Positions 9,030-16,532 of a stretch of DNA of 42,654 nt are shown one piece after another; positions within the stretch are counted from its first letter, which is position 1, and each line of letters begins with the position of its first letter. The notes beneath the pieces were generated by a model that saw only the letters and a program-made list of their open reading frames with translations, searched no databases and had not been told where the DNA came from. A program made the translations under genes and the position numbers. This DNA comes from an uncultured beta proteobacterium. Its GTDB lineage: Bacteria; Pseudomonadota; Gammaproteobacteria; Burkholderiales; SG8-39. The stretch covers positions 1 through 42,654 of the forward strand of contig CAIYPG010000012.1 in NCBI GenBank assembly GCA_903928055.1, in the 5' to 3' direction.

Positions 9030-9647
9030 ATGCAGGCAATAACGGCTCTACAACCCCCTCGGACCGACCCCCGATTGCTCGGTTCATTGCATGCCCTGGT
9101 CGTGGCACTGGGCATTCGCGATGCCTATACGCGCTCGCACTGTGACCGGTCTGCCGACCTTGCGGCCGAACTCGGCCGGGCCTGCGGTGTGCTGAATGGC
9201 GACATGGACATCCTCAGGGTCAGCGCGCAGTTCCACGACATCGGCAAGATCGGCGTCCCCGACGCGGTGCTGCTGAAACCGGAGCGCCTCACCGATGAAG
9301 AATGGGCTCTGATGAAATCCCATGCCGAGCACGGCGAGCACATTTTCAATGCGGGTTTTCCGGAGGACGAGCACTCCGTCGCAAAGGTCATCCGCCACCA
9401 CCATCAATCCTTCGATGGCAGCGGCTATCCCGACGGCCTGCGCGGCAAGGAGATTCCGTATCTCAGCCGCATCCTGCTGGTTGTGGATTCCTACGATGCC
9501 ATGAGCACTGCGCGTCCCTACCACAGTGCCCGCACTCATCACGAGATCATGAACATCCTTGCCGCCGAGTGCGGCCAGAAGATCGATCCGGATGTGTTCC
9601 GCGCTTTTGCCCGGCTGATCGAGGACAGTCCGAACCGGGCCCAATAA
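9030..9647 (+). CDS. HD-GYP domain protein, likely c-di-GMP phosphodiesterase
   Basis: A 205-aa protein made almost only of an HD-GYP domain: HDIGK with the metal-binding HD pair, KSHAEHGE, HHQSFDGSGYP and VVDSYDAM follow in the family order. In the HH-E-xx-DGxGYP motif the Glu is replaced by Gln. HD-GYP enzymes degrade c-di-GMP to pGpG or GMP. There is no sensor domain, unlike most family members. The start is uncertain: ATG 9030 follows an A-rich GAAAAAGAAA stretch, while in-frame codons exist up to 8832 that would overlap the cyclase gene. Its location after a diguanylate cyclase suggests paired control of the same messenger. Confidence 0.83.
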   Translation: MQAITALQPPRTDPRLLGSLHALVVALGIRDAYTRSHCDRSADLAAELGRACGVLNGDMDILRVSAQFHDIGKIGVPDAVLLKPERLTDEEWALMKSHAEHGEHIFNAGFPEDEHSVAKVIRHHHQSFDGSGYPDGLRGKEIPYLSRILLVVDSYDAMSTARPYHSARTHHEIMNILAAECGQKIDPDVFRAFARLIEDSPNRAQ

Positions 9648-9710
9648 GGCCGGCGCAGGCAGCTGCGGTCAGGCGGCGCGGGCACCCCCTTGCGTCCCCG
9701 CAGCCCTGGA

Positions 9711-10232
9711 TCAGTGACTGTGTTCGGGCATTTCCATGGGCGTGGCCCCAGCGGCGGCCGGAGCTTTGTAGCCGAGCAGCGACGGGTCCAGCATGCCGGT
9801 GATCATCGCCACATGCCCGAAGACGAGGAACATGGCCACGCAGGTGGCATGCACGCGCAGCTTGCCGATTTTGTCCAGGCTGCGATTGACCAGGCCGAAT
9901 TCCTGCAGCGCAATCCAGATCAATGGCAGGCCGCCGATCAGGTAGCTTCCCACGGCAACCACGTCGATGAAGGTCCGCCATTCGCCCGCTTTCGTGATCG
10001 GGATGACGGCATGGGTCATCAGGTAATAGATGATGCCGATGAAATACACGCCCACCGCAGTGCCGGCAGAACGATTGAGCTTCCACACCGCGCCTTCGTA
10101 GCTGCGGGTAAAGAGGATGTACAACTCAGTGATGGCCAGTGTTTCGGCCAGCACCACTGGCACCGCCATGAAGATGAAGAGATTCCAGGGCTGGTTGTCG
10201 GCCAGCAATTGCATGTAGTGGGTCATGTTCAT
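9711..10232 (-). CDS. Four-helix integral membrane protein
   Basis: The 173-aa protein has four hydrophobic helices at about residues 16-38, 57-77, 91-111 and 131-152. His residues lie in or near the helices (YLMTHAVI, LRVHATC, FGHVAM) and the tail is His-rich (EMPEHSH). It resembles small proteobacterial membrane proteins annotated as DUF6803 or permease; the number is from memory and unverified. The helical His residues could bind haem or metal, which is speculation. The start at 10232 is chosen because CGGAGAAA precedes it. The gene is convergent with the HD-GYP gene. Confidence 0.7.
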   Translation of the reverse strand: MNMTHYMQLLADNQPWNLFIFMAVPVVLAETLAITELYILFTRSYEGAVWKLNRSAGTAVGVYFIGIIYYLMTHAVIPITKAGEWRTFIDVVAVGSYLIGGLPLIWIALQEFGLVNRSLDKIGKLRVHATCVAMFLVFGHVAMITGMLDPSLLGYKAPAAAGATPMEMPEHSH

Positions 10233-10473
10233 GTTGTTTCTCCGGCGCAGTTGCCTGCAAAGCTGCCTGTCAGACAGGCCATGGTTCAAGGCTATTCCCG
10301 GAAATGCCGCATCCTTTGATCCTGCGCAACAAAAGCCGTGAAGGCCGGGGGCGGGAGGGGGATTCAGCCCGGAAATCCATCAATCCCGCGGTTCTGGTAC
10401 ACAATGCCGCTCCGGCCCCCCGAGGGGTCGCGAGGCAGTCATAACCACATTACCCATCGCGGAGGAGAGTTCC

Positions 10474-11226
10474 ATGAGCACGAAAGAACTGACAGGCAAG
10501 GTCGCCCTGGTCACCGGCGCGGCGAAGAACATCGGGCGCTCGATTGCGCTGTCGCTGGCCGCCGACGGCGCCGCGGTGGGCGTAAACACACGGGCCTCGC
10601 GCAACGAAGCCGACGCCGTGGCAAAACAGATCCGCGACGGCGGTGGCCGGGCCGAGGTATTCATGGCTGACGTGGCCGACCCGGCGGCGGTCGAGGCGAT
10701 GGTCGCGGGCGCGATTGCAAAGTTCGGGCGCCTCGACATCCTGGTGCTGAACGCAGCCCACCGCAACGAAGTGCCCTTCCTTGACATGAGCTTCGAGGAG
10801 TGGCGCCGGGTCATGTCCGTCACCCTGGACAGCACCTTTCACTGCATCAAGGCCGCCCTGCCGCACCTGATCAAGGCTGGCGGCGGCGACATCATCACCT
10901 TCGGCGGTGCCAAGGCGCTGTCGAGTTCGGCGAACCGCGTGCACGTTGCAGCTGCCAAGCACGGCGTGGTCGGCCTCACGCGCACGCTGGCGAAGGAAGT
11001 GGCCGGATACGGCATCCGCGTGAACTGCGTCTCGCCTGGTCCCATCAACACCAGCCGGCCGGCGAGCCGCGCCGACCACAAGATGACCGCCAGCGACATT
11101 CCGCTTGGGCGCCTGGGTGGGCCCGATGAAATCGCCGCCATGGTGAGCTTCCTGTGCGGCCCCGGCGGCAAGTTCATCACCGGCCAGACCCTGCACGTCA
11201 ATGGCGGCACGCAGATGACGTCCTAG
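10474..11226 (+). CDS. SDR-family protein lacking the catalytic Ser and Tyr
   Basis: The 250-aa protein has the short-chain dehydrogenase/reductase fold: the nucleotide-binding glycine motif TGAAKNIG at 14-21, the NAAH motif near 93, VSPG after the sixth strand, and a C-terminal LHVNGG. Aligned by eye with FabG, the active-site tetrad is mostly absent: the usual Asn is Thr117, Ser is Gly145 and Tyr is Val158 (VAAAK instead of YxxxK); only Lys162 remains. The fold and cofactor site look sound, so it may bind NAD(P) without classical oxidoreductase chemistry, or use other residues. A strong GGAGGAGAG lies before ATG 10474. It is convergent with the GST gene. Confidence 0.85.
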   Translation: MSTKELTGKVALVTGAAKNIGRSIALSLAADGAAVGVNTRASRNEADAVAKQIRDGGGRAEVFMADVADPAAVEAMVAGAIAKFGRLDILVLNAAHRNEVPFLDMSFEEWRRVMSVTLDSTFHCIKAALPHLIKAGGGDIITFGGAKALSSSANRVHVAAAKHGVVGLTRTLAKEVAGYGIRVNCVSPGPINTSRPASRADHKMTASDIPLGRLGGPDEIAAMVSFLCGPGGKFITGQTLHVNGGTQMTS

Positions 11227-11257
11227 GGAATCACCCCTCGGCGTACGTGGTGATGCG

Positions 11258-11905
11258 TCAGGCCGGCAGCGAAGGGTGGCTGGCCGGAATCGTTGAACGC
11301 TGTTCGTGCAGGGCCACCAGCCGGTCGATGTTGGGCCTTCCGCGCCACTCGAAGAGCTTGCGGAAGTCCACCCATTGCACGGAGATCACGAGGTTCAGGT
11401 CCAGCACCGAGAACCAGCCGGGCACGAAGCCCTCGGGGGTTGCGCGTTTCTCCAGCCAGTCGAGGATGCTTTGCACGCGCATGTGCTCGCGCGCCAGGTA
11501 TGCCGGTTCCCTGTGCACGCCGCTGTGCGTGCCAAAGCGCAGCATCGTCAGTCCGCAATTGAGCAGCGTCTCGATCGCCACCAGCGTCTCCGAATCCTCC
11601 CAGCGCTTTTCCGGGCGCACCAGCGTCTTCACCAGCGGCGGCGCATTCGCTCCAGCAGGTGGCGCTTTTGGCGCATCGGGATATTCGCTGAGCAGGTAAT
11701 CGAGGATCACGTTCGACTCGAACAGCACGCGCCCGTTATCGTCCAGCGCCGGGACGCGGCCGCAGGGATTGATCTTATTGCCGTAGTCGTTGCCGAGGCG
11801 GTCGAAGGGAACCACTTCGTTGCGGTATTCCAGCCCTTTTTCGGCGAGCATCACGCGCACCTTGCGGGTATAGGGCGAAAGCGGGCTCATGTAGAGCGTG
11901 CGCAT
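11258..11905 (-). CDS. Glutathione S-transferase family protein
   Basis: The 215-aa cytosolic protein has an N-terminal thioredoxin-like domain (about 1-80) with MSPLSPYTRKVRVMLAEKG, the cis-Pro segment GRVPALDD and the glutathione-binding FESNVILDYL, followed by an all-helical C-terminal domain. Ser9 (SPYTRK) is the likely activating residue. A GST that conjugates or isomerises a small electrophile is expected; the substrate is unknown. AAGGAGGAG directly precedes the start at 11905. Confidence 0.88.
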   Translation of the reverse strand: MRTLYMSPLSPYTRKVRVMLAEKGLEYRNEVVPFDRLGNDYGNKINPCGRVPALDDNGRVLFESNVILDYLLSEYPDAPKAPPAGANAPPLVKTLVRPEKRWEDSETLVAIETLLNCGLTMLRFGTHSGVHREPAYLAREHMRVQSILDWLEKRATPEGFVPGWFSVLDLNLVISVQWVDFRKLFEWRGRPNIDRLVALHEQRSTIPASHPSLPA

Positions 11906-12085
11906 GGGTCACTCCTCCTTGGGGATGGCGCATGGTAAAGGAATCTGCGGCGCACTGCCGCTGCAGATGATGGGGCGGGGCTGCGCCAATCGTTTAAGAT
12001 TGCGGCGCGGAAAGCGCAACTCATGGCGCAAAATCGATTGCAACACTCACCTCAACATCCAGACCACGCCAAAGGAGAGACCACA

Positions 12086-12829
12086 ATGCCGACGTTCCAG
12101 AACAATGGTGCAACGATCTATTACGAGGAATACGGCCAGGGCTTTCCCATCCTGACTTTTGCGCCGGCCGGACTGCTGTCCACGATCGAAGTCTGGCGCG
12201 GCGACACCGCACCGATCAATCCGATCACCGAGTATGCGCAGGACTACCGCGTCATCGTGATGGACCAGCGCAATGCCCCGGGCGGCCGCTCGCATGCGCC
12301 GATCACGGCCAATGACGGATGGCACAGTTACACCGCCGACCATATTGCCGTGCTCGATCATCTGGGCATCGACAAATGCCACCTCTACGGCCAGTGCATC
12401 GGCGGCCCGTTCATCATGAGCCTCCTCAAGGCGCAGCCAAATCGCATTGCCTGTGCCGTTGCCGCGCAGCCCAGTGGCCGTGTCGGTCCGCTCAAGCCGG
12501 GCCGCACGCCGCGCTTCGTGGACTGGGCTGAAAAAATCCGCAAGGACCATCCGGAGGCCACCGAGGAGGCGCTCGACGGCTTCTATCGCAACATGTACAC
12601 CGCGGGCTTCCTGTACAGCGTTGACCGCGCCTTCCTGCCGACCTGCAAGACGCCGGTCATGGTGCTGGCCGGCAATGATGAGGCGCACCCCTTCCCGATT
12701 TCCGAGGAGACGGCAAAGCTGCTGCCCGATGTGGAATTCATCCCGGAGTGGAAGACCGGTGCTGCGCTTGAAGCGGCGCGTCCGAAGGTCAAGGCTTTCC
12801 TGAAGAAGCACACCCCGGCCGGCGCGTAA
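12086..12829 (+). CDS. Alpha/beta-hydrolase-fold protein with Cys at the nucleophile position
   Basis: The 247-aa protein has the alpha/beta-hydrolase layout: a YEEYGQGFPIL entry, VIVMDQRNAPGGRS, a nucleophile elbow YGQCIGG, and VMVLAGNDEAHPF near the expected acid position. The elbow carries Cys104 where Ser is usual, as in dienelactone hydrolases. The usual GH-type catalytic His near the C-terminus is not obvious; the segment reads IPEWKTGAALEAARPKV instead. A modified or non-hydrolytic activity is therefore possible. The start at 12086 follows AAAGGAGAG. It stands alone between the divergent GST gene and a convergent PAS gene. Confidence 0.8.
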   Translation: MPTFQNNGATIYYEEYGQGFPILTFAPAGLLSTIEVWRGDTAPINPITEYAQDYRVIVMDQRNAPGGRSHAPITANDGWHSYTADHIAVLDHLGIDKCHLYGQCIGGPFIMSLLKAQPNRIACAVAAQPSGRVGPLKPGRTPRFVDWAEKIRKDHPEATEEALDGFYRNMYTAGFLYSVDRAFLPTCKTPVMVLAGNDEAHPFPISEETAKLLPDVEFIPEWKTGAALEAARPKVKAFLKKHTPAGA

Positions 12830-12871
12830 CGTGTCCTGCAGCGGGCGGTGTGTCGAGCGCTGTCCGGCTGA

Positions 12872-13417
12872 TCAGGGGGCTGCAAGGCCGCGCATCATGG
12901 CGACGCAGGTCGGGCAGACGTCATGGGAGAGGCAGGGCAGTCCCTCAGCCGGAATGGCATAGGGATCATCCAGCGCCTCTTCGATTTCCAGCCACCGGCC
13001 TTCGGGCATCTTGAGGCGCCTGCAGATGCTGCAGATGATGCGCCACTGGCTGTTGCGGCGTTGTTTCAGGTCCAGCAGCGGAATGCGGGGATGCGCAACC
13101 GAGCGCACCAGGTGGCCGGTCAGATGCAGGCGGCCTTCCGGTCGCGGGGCGATTTCGAGCTCCATGTAGCGCCGGCCGTTGGGCGAGTCGCAGCGGAACG
13201 GGATCGTCACCGCGATCTGCCGCGCACGGACACGGTCGAATACGGCCGCATACAGTTCCATGACGTTCCAGCCGGCGAGGAAGGGCGCAAGCGGCAGGCC
13301 CAGCACCTTGTCGCGCGTCAGCGATTCGCAGTCATTTTCCGCCGCGAAGGCACACCACGCCTCATCAACATCGACGATGCGGTTGTCGCGGTCCAGTTCG
13401 TAATGAAATTCCATCAT
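12872..13417 (-). CDS. PAS-like sensor protein with C-terminal Cys motif
   Basis: A 181-aa protein. Residues about 1-115 resemble a PAS domain (FHYELDRDNRIVDVDEAWCAFA, GLPLAPF, a middle and a closing strand MELEIAP). The C-terminus has ICSICRRLK, then GRWLEIEEAL and LSHDVCPTC, a CxxC...SHxxCPxC arrangement I know from the tails of PAS or receiver proteins and which probably binds zinc or a redox cofactor. No output domain is present, so it probably acts through a partner. The start is one of two adjacent ATGs (13417 or 13414). It is divergent from the capA-like gene. Confidence 0.65.
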   Translation of the reverse strand: MMEFHYELDRDNRIVDVDEAWCAFAAENDCESLTRDKVLGLPLAPFLAGWNVMELYAAVFDRVRARQIAVTIPFRCDSPNGRRYMELEIAPRPEGRLHLTGHLVRSVAHPRIPLLDLKQRRNSQWRIICSICRRLKMPEGRWLEIEEALDDPYAIPAEGLPCLSHDVCPTCVAMMRGLAAP

Positions 13418-13667
13418 GTGGCGAATCCGATACCTTTGGCGTGCTGCGGATGTAACATCGGGATCGGCGAAGCGTGGATTGGGGATGCAGGCAGCAAATC
13501 CCCGCCGATGAAGCAGGTTCAGGCTATATCGCCAATGGTGCGCGGCATTGACCCCGGTCAACCCAGCTCCATATGCCGCTGGGATAAAGTCACCCGGTAA
13601 CCAGGAAAACGGCTCTGCGCCGAAGGCGCGCGGAGGCAGAAATCAATGTGGAAACAAGGGAGAGAGC

Positions 13668-15059
13668 ATGTTGTATGAAGCCGAATCCGGAGAAATAAGA
13701 ATCGCCGCAGCGGGCGATGCCATGGTGTCCCACCCGCTGTCGATCTACCGCGAAGAGCGCTTCCTGCGCCTCGCCGAAGTGCTGCGCGGTGCGGATGCCT
13801 CGATCTGCAATCTCGAGATGCCCATCCACAGCCTGGACATTCCGCACCTGCTCGCCGAAGGTTCCTACGGCGCCTCGCACCCGGATACCGCGCGCGAACT
13901 GAAGTGGATGGGCTTCAACATGGTGGCCACGGCCAGCAACCACGTGTTCGATTTCGGTCCTGCCGGGATGCTCGAATCGCAGGCGAAGCTCGATGAAGCC
14001 GGCGTGGTGCATGCCGGCACCGGACGCAACCTCTCCGAGGCGCGCGCCGCCGGTTACATGGACACGGCACGCGGCCGCGTTGCGCTGCTGGCTTCGGCCT
14101 CTTCGTTTCCGGAATGGGCGCGTGCCGGCGAACAGCGCCATGACTTCCACGGCCGTCCGGGCGTGAGCTTCCTCCGCTATGAGACCGTGCACACCATCGA
14201 CGAGCGCGCCTTCAAGGAATTCCAGCGCCTCAACGCCGGACTCGGTTTCGAGCGCGTGGCCGAGGCGCAGAAGCGCGGCGGCCATCGCGGCACGGCCGGC
14301 GCCAATGAAATGTATTTCCAGCCTTCCACAAAGCTCATCAACGGCGAGGAATTTCCCAGCGTCAAGTTCGTGCAGGGCGATGCGTTCGGTTCGAAGACCA
14401 ACTCCTTCAAGCCGGACATGGAAGACATCCTGCGCTGGGTGCGTGATGCGCGGCGCCAGGCCGACTGGGTGGTGTACAGCCTGCACGGCCACGAAGGCCC
14501 GTATCCGACGCCGGGCGATCCGCGCTCGGTGGGTCCGGCCGGCGTGCGCGAAGTGCCCGCGGACTTCATGGTCGAATTCGCCCATGCCTGCATCGACGCC
14601 GGCGCCGATGTGTTCTTCAGCCACGGCGCGCACCAGATCCGCGGCATCGAGATATACAAGGGCCGGCCGATTTTCTATTCGCTGGGCGAATTCCTGTTCC
14701 AGAACGAAACCGTGCCGCGCTGGCCGGCGGATTCCTACCGCCACTACGGCCTCGACAACAGCGCCACGCCCGCCGACTACAACGATGCACGCACCGGCAA
14801 CGGCAAGAAGGGCTTCCCCGCGAACCCCGATTACTGGCGCAGCGTCGTGCCGGTGTGCCAGTTCAAGGGCGGCAAGCTTGCCTCCATCGAGCTGTATCCC
14901 ATCGACCTCGGCCATGGCAAGAAGCGCACCGTGCGCGGCCGTCCGCTGCTTGCGGCGCCCAATATGGCTCGTGAAGTCATCGAAACCCTGCAGCGGCTCT
15001 CGAAGCCCTACGGCACGGAAATCGTGCGCGAGGGCGACCGCGGCATCATTCGCTTCTAG
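13668..15059 (+). CDS. CapA-family (PGA_cap) metallophosphatase-fold protein
   Basis: The 463-aa protein shows CapA-family landmarks in order: AAAGDAMVSHPL, NLEMPIH, TASNHVFDFG, VYSLHGHEGPY and DVFFSHGAHQIRGIEIYKGRPIFYSLGEFLF. These Asp, Asn and His residues form the metal site of the calcineurin-like fold. The founding member takes part in poly-gamma-glutamate capsule synthesis, but many single-gene relatives have unknown roles, and no capB/capC genes are nearby. There is no signal peptide with the start at 13668, preceded by AGGGAGAG; membrane-anchored CapA proteins differ in this. Function beyond the family is not claimed. Confidence 0.83.
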   Translation: MLYEAESGEIRIAAAGDAMVSHPLSIYREERFLRLAEVLRGADASICNLEMPIHSLDIPHLLAEGSYGASHPDTARELKWMGFNMVATASNHVFDFGPAGMLESQAKLDEAGVVHAGTGRNLSEARAAGYMDTARGRVALLASASSFPEWARAGEQRHDFHGRPGVSFLRYETVHTIDERAFKEFQRLNAGLGFERVAEAQKRGGHRGTAGANEMYFQPSTKLINGEEFPSVKFVQGDAFGSKTNSFKPDMEDILRWVRDARRQADWVVYSLHGHEGPYPTPGDPRSVGPAGVREVPADFMVEFAHACIDAGADVFFSHGAHQIRGIEIYKGRPIFYSLGEFLFQNETVPRWPADSYRHYGLDNSATPADYNDARTGNGKKGFPANPDYWRSVVPVCQFKGGKLASIELYPIDLGHGKKRTVRGRPLLAAPNMAREVIETLQRLSKPYGTEIVREGDRGIIRF

Positions 15060-15104
15060 CCGGCATTGGTCAGGACTGCCGCTGTCCAACGGCGCCTGGC
15101 CACG

Positions 15105-15476
15105 CTAGCCGCGCCTGGGCAGCCAGCGCTGCAGGGTCTGGAGCAGTTCATCCCGTGCGACGGGTTTGGTCAGGTAGGCCTCGGCGCCCGCCTGCGTCGC
15201 GGCAAGCCAGGTTTCATCGTCGGTGCTGCTGGTCAGCATCACGACCGGGATGTGGCGAGATTGCGTATCCGCCTTGATGACCTTCAACACTTCAATGCCG
15301 CTCATGTAGGGCATGTGCACGTCGAGCAGTATCAGGTCCGGCGGGGATTCGATCACCGCCCTGAGCCCTTCTGCAGGGTCGGCTGCGCAGCGGGCTTCGC
15401 AGCCGGCATTCTGCAAATGCAGTTTCAGCAGTTCGCAGATGATGGGGTCGTCGTCGATGACGAGTATGGCGGGCAT
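15105..15476 (-). CDS. Stand-alone response-regulator receiver protein
   Basis: The 123-aa protein is a single CheY-like receiver domain: acidic pocket IDDDP near the N-terminus, phospho-acceptor Asp in LILLDVHMPYMSG, the conserved Thr/Ser region VMLTSS and Lys in YLTKPV. No output domain follows. It would pass phosphoryl groups in a phosphorelay or act by binding a partner. No histidine kinase is adjacent. The start at 15476 is favoured by AAGG eight bases upstream; an in-frame ATG at 15491 is possible. Confidence 0.85.
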   Translation of the reverse strand: MPAILVIDDDPIICELLKLHLQNAGCEARCAADPAEGLRAVIESPPDLILLDVHMPYMSGIEVLKVIKADTQSRHIPVVMLTSSTDDETWLAATQAGAEAYLTKPVARDELLQTLQRWLPRRG

Positions 15477-15642
15477 TACGATGCCTTTCATGGCGGGCTG
15501 CAAAAATTATAGCCCGCGCCGTTCAAACCCCGGATGGCGGCCCCGGACGATCCATGGCAGTCTGTCGCAACAGGCTTGCCGGGAGCCCATATTAAGGCGT
15601 CATCGAACCGGCAATAGGACGAACAGCGAGGAGAAAGCCCGC

Positions 15643-16062
15643 ATGCAATCCGCTTACAGCTACGACCACATCCACCTCCGCTCACGCAACCCGGAGGCCA
15701 CGATTGCGTTCTACGAAAAGATGTTCGACGCCAAACGCGTGGAGTTCGTGCAGTCCAACGGCATCCCCCGCACAGACCTCGACCTGAACGGCCTGGCGAT
15801 CTTCATCAGTGAAGTGGCCGGGGGCGCCGTGATTCCCGACGCGCCCGCAGCCGCCTATGTCGGTCTGGACCACCTGGGCCTGCGGGTGAAGGACGTCGAT
15901 GCCGCCATCGCCGAGCTGAAGCGGCGCGGCGCAGCCGTGATCAAGGAACCGGTCACGATCCGCCCCGGCGTGCGCATTGCCTTCATCCAGGGGCCGGACA
16001 ATGTGCGCATTGAACTCCTGCAGCGCACGGTCATCGAAATTTCCGAGGCCGCTGGCCGATAG
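15643..16062 (+). CDS. VOC-family (glyoxalase/dioxygenase fold) protein
   Basis: The 139-aa protein begins YSYDHIHLRSRNPEATIAFYEKMF, the classic start of a vicinal oxygen chelate domain, with a second half module YVGLDHLGLRVKDVDAAIAEL and the C-terminal GPDNVRIELLQ. Metal ligands expected in the family are visible: His in DHIHLRS, His in DHLGLRV and Glu in RIELLQ. Members include glyoxalase I, epimerases and extradiol dioxygenases; the activity is not determined. GAGGAGAAA precedes the ATG. A strong intrinsic terminator follows 30 bases after the stop. Confidence 0.85.
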   Translation: MQSAYSYDHIHLRSRNPEATIAFYEKMFDAKRVEFVQSNGIPRTDLDLNGLAIFISEVAGGAVIPDAPAAAYVGLDHLGLRVKDVDAAIAELKRRGAAVIKEPVTIRPGVRIAFIQGPDNVRIELLQRTVIEISEAAGR

Positions 16063-16092
16063 CCGACAGGATAGCCGGCGCCAAACGGCAAA

Positions 16093-16137
16093 CCCCGCCG
16101 GTGCCCCATCCCCGGAGCGCCCGGCGGGGCTTTTGTT
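16093..16137 (+). terminator. Intrinsic terminator after the VOC gene
   Basis: CCCCGCCGG at 16093-16101 pairs perfectly with CCGGCGGGG at 16121-16129, followed by C and TTTTGTT. It lies 30 bases after the VOC stop codon. Confidence 0.85.
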
Positions 16138-16153
16138 ACCTACCGCCTTCCGA

Positions 16154-16351
16154 TCAAGCCTTCACATTGATCCGCTGGCCGGTGATCTGGCCATTCAGGT
16201 TGACGCTGGGCTTGGGCAGGGCCGCTTTGACATCGTCGGCATCGCCGTCGTTGTCCGGACCGGCTTTTCTGATTTCTGCGGCCTCAGGCGTTCTGCGCAC
16301 GGCGGCGGCAGGCGCACTGGGGCGGGTGCTTCCGATGGAATTGATGCTCAT
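16154..16351 (-). CDS. Small hypothetical protein, 65 aa
   Basis: The product begins MSINSIGSTRPSAPAAAV, has an acidic centre (AGPDNDGDADDVKAALP) and ends GQITGQRINVKA. No signal peptide or membrane helix is visible, and the composition suggests disorder. Similar short proteins with an RTPEAAE...DNDGDADD pattern seem familiar to me from Betaproteobacteria, but I cannot name a family. GAGGT lies 6 bases before the start. It runs toward the terminator of the VOC gene and has a minus-strand terminator-like hairpin about 100 bases upstream, making it a self-contained unit. Confidence 0.6.
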   Translation of the reverse strand: MSINSIGSTRPSAPAAAVRRTPEAAEIRKAGPDNDGDADDVKAALPKPSVNLNGQITGQRINVKA

Positions 16352-16449
16352 GAGGGTACCTCAGGGGTTGGGTGAGGCAGGAATACCCTGCGCTCTAACT
16401 GTTTAACGGCCGCCCGACGGGGAAATGGAGCGATTTCAAGTGCCGGAGC

Positions 16450-16491
16450 GCAAAAAGGTGGCGCCATACCGGTCCTTGGGGAGGGGCGCCA
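16450..16491 (-). terminator. Terminator-like hairpin reading on the minus strand
   Basis: TGGCGCC (16459-16465) and GGCGCCA (16485-16491) form a 7-bp stem; read on the minus strand it is followed by CC and TTTTT (complement of 16452-16456). It lies upstream of the 65-aa gene and opposite the leader of the MFS gene, so there is no minus-strand gene for it to end. It may stop antisense transcription or act as a leader attenuator. Confidence 0.4.
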
Positions 16492-16532
16492 GGGCGGGGC
16501 GTTATCATTCAGCCTGCCCGCGCCTCAATTGA

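Noticed and set aside
13590..15089. Nearly 500-codon minus-strand frame over the capA-like gene
   Set aside because: The plus strand encodes clear CapA motifs; the antisense product is His/Arg/Val-rich with no family features.
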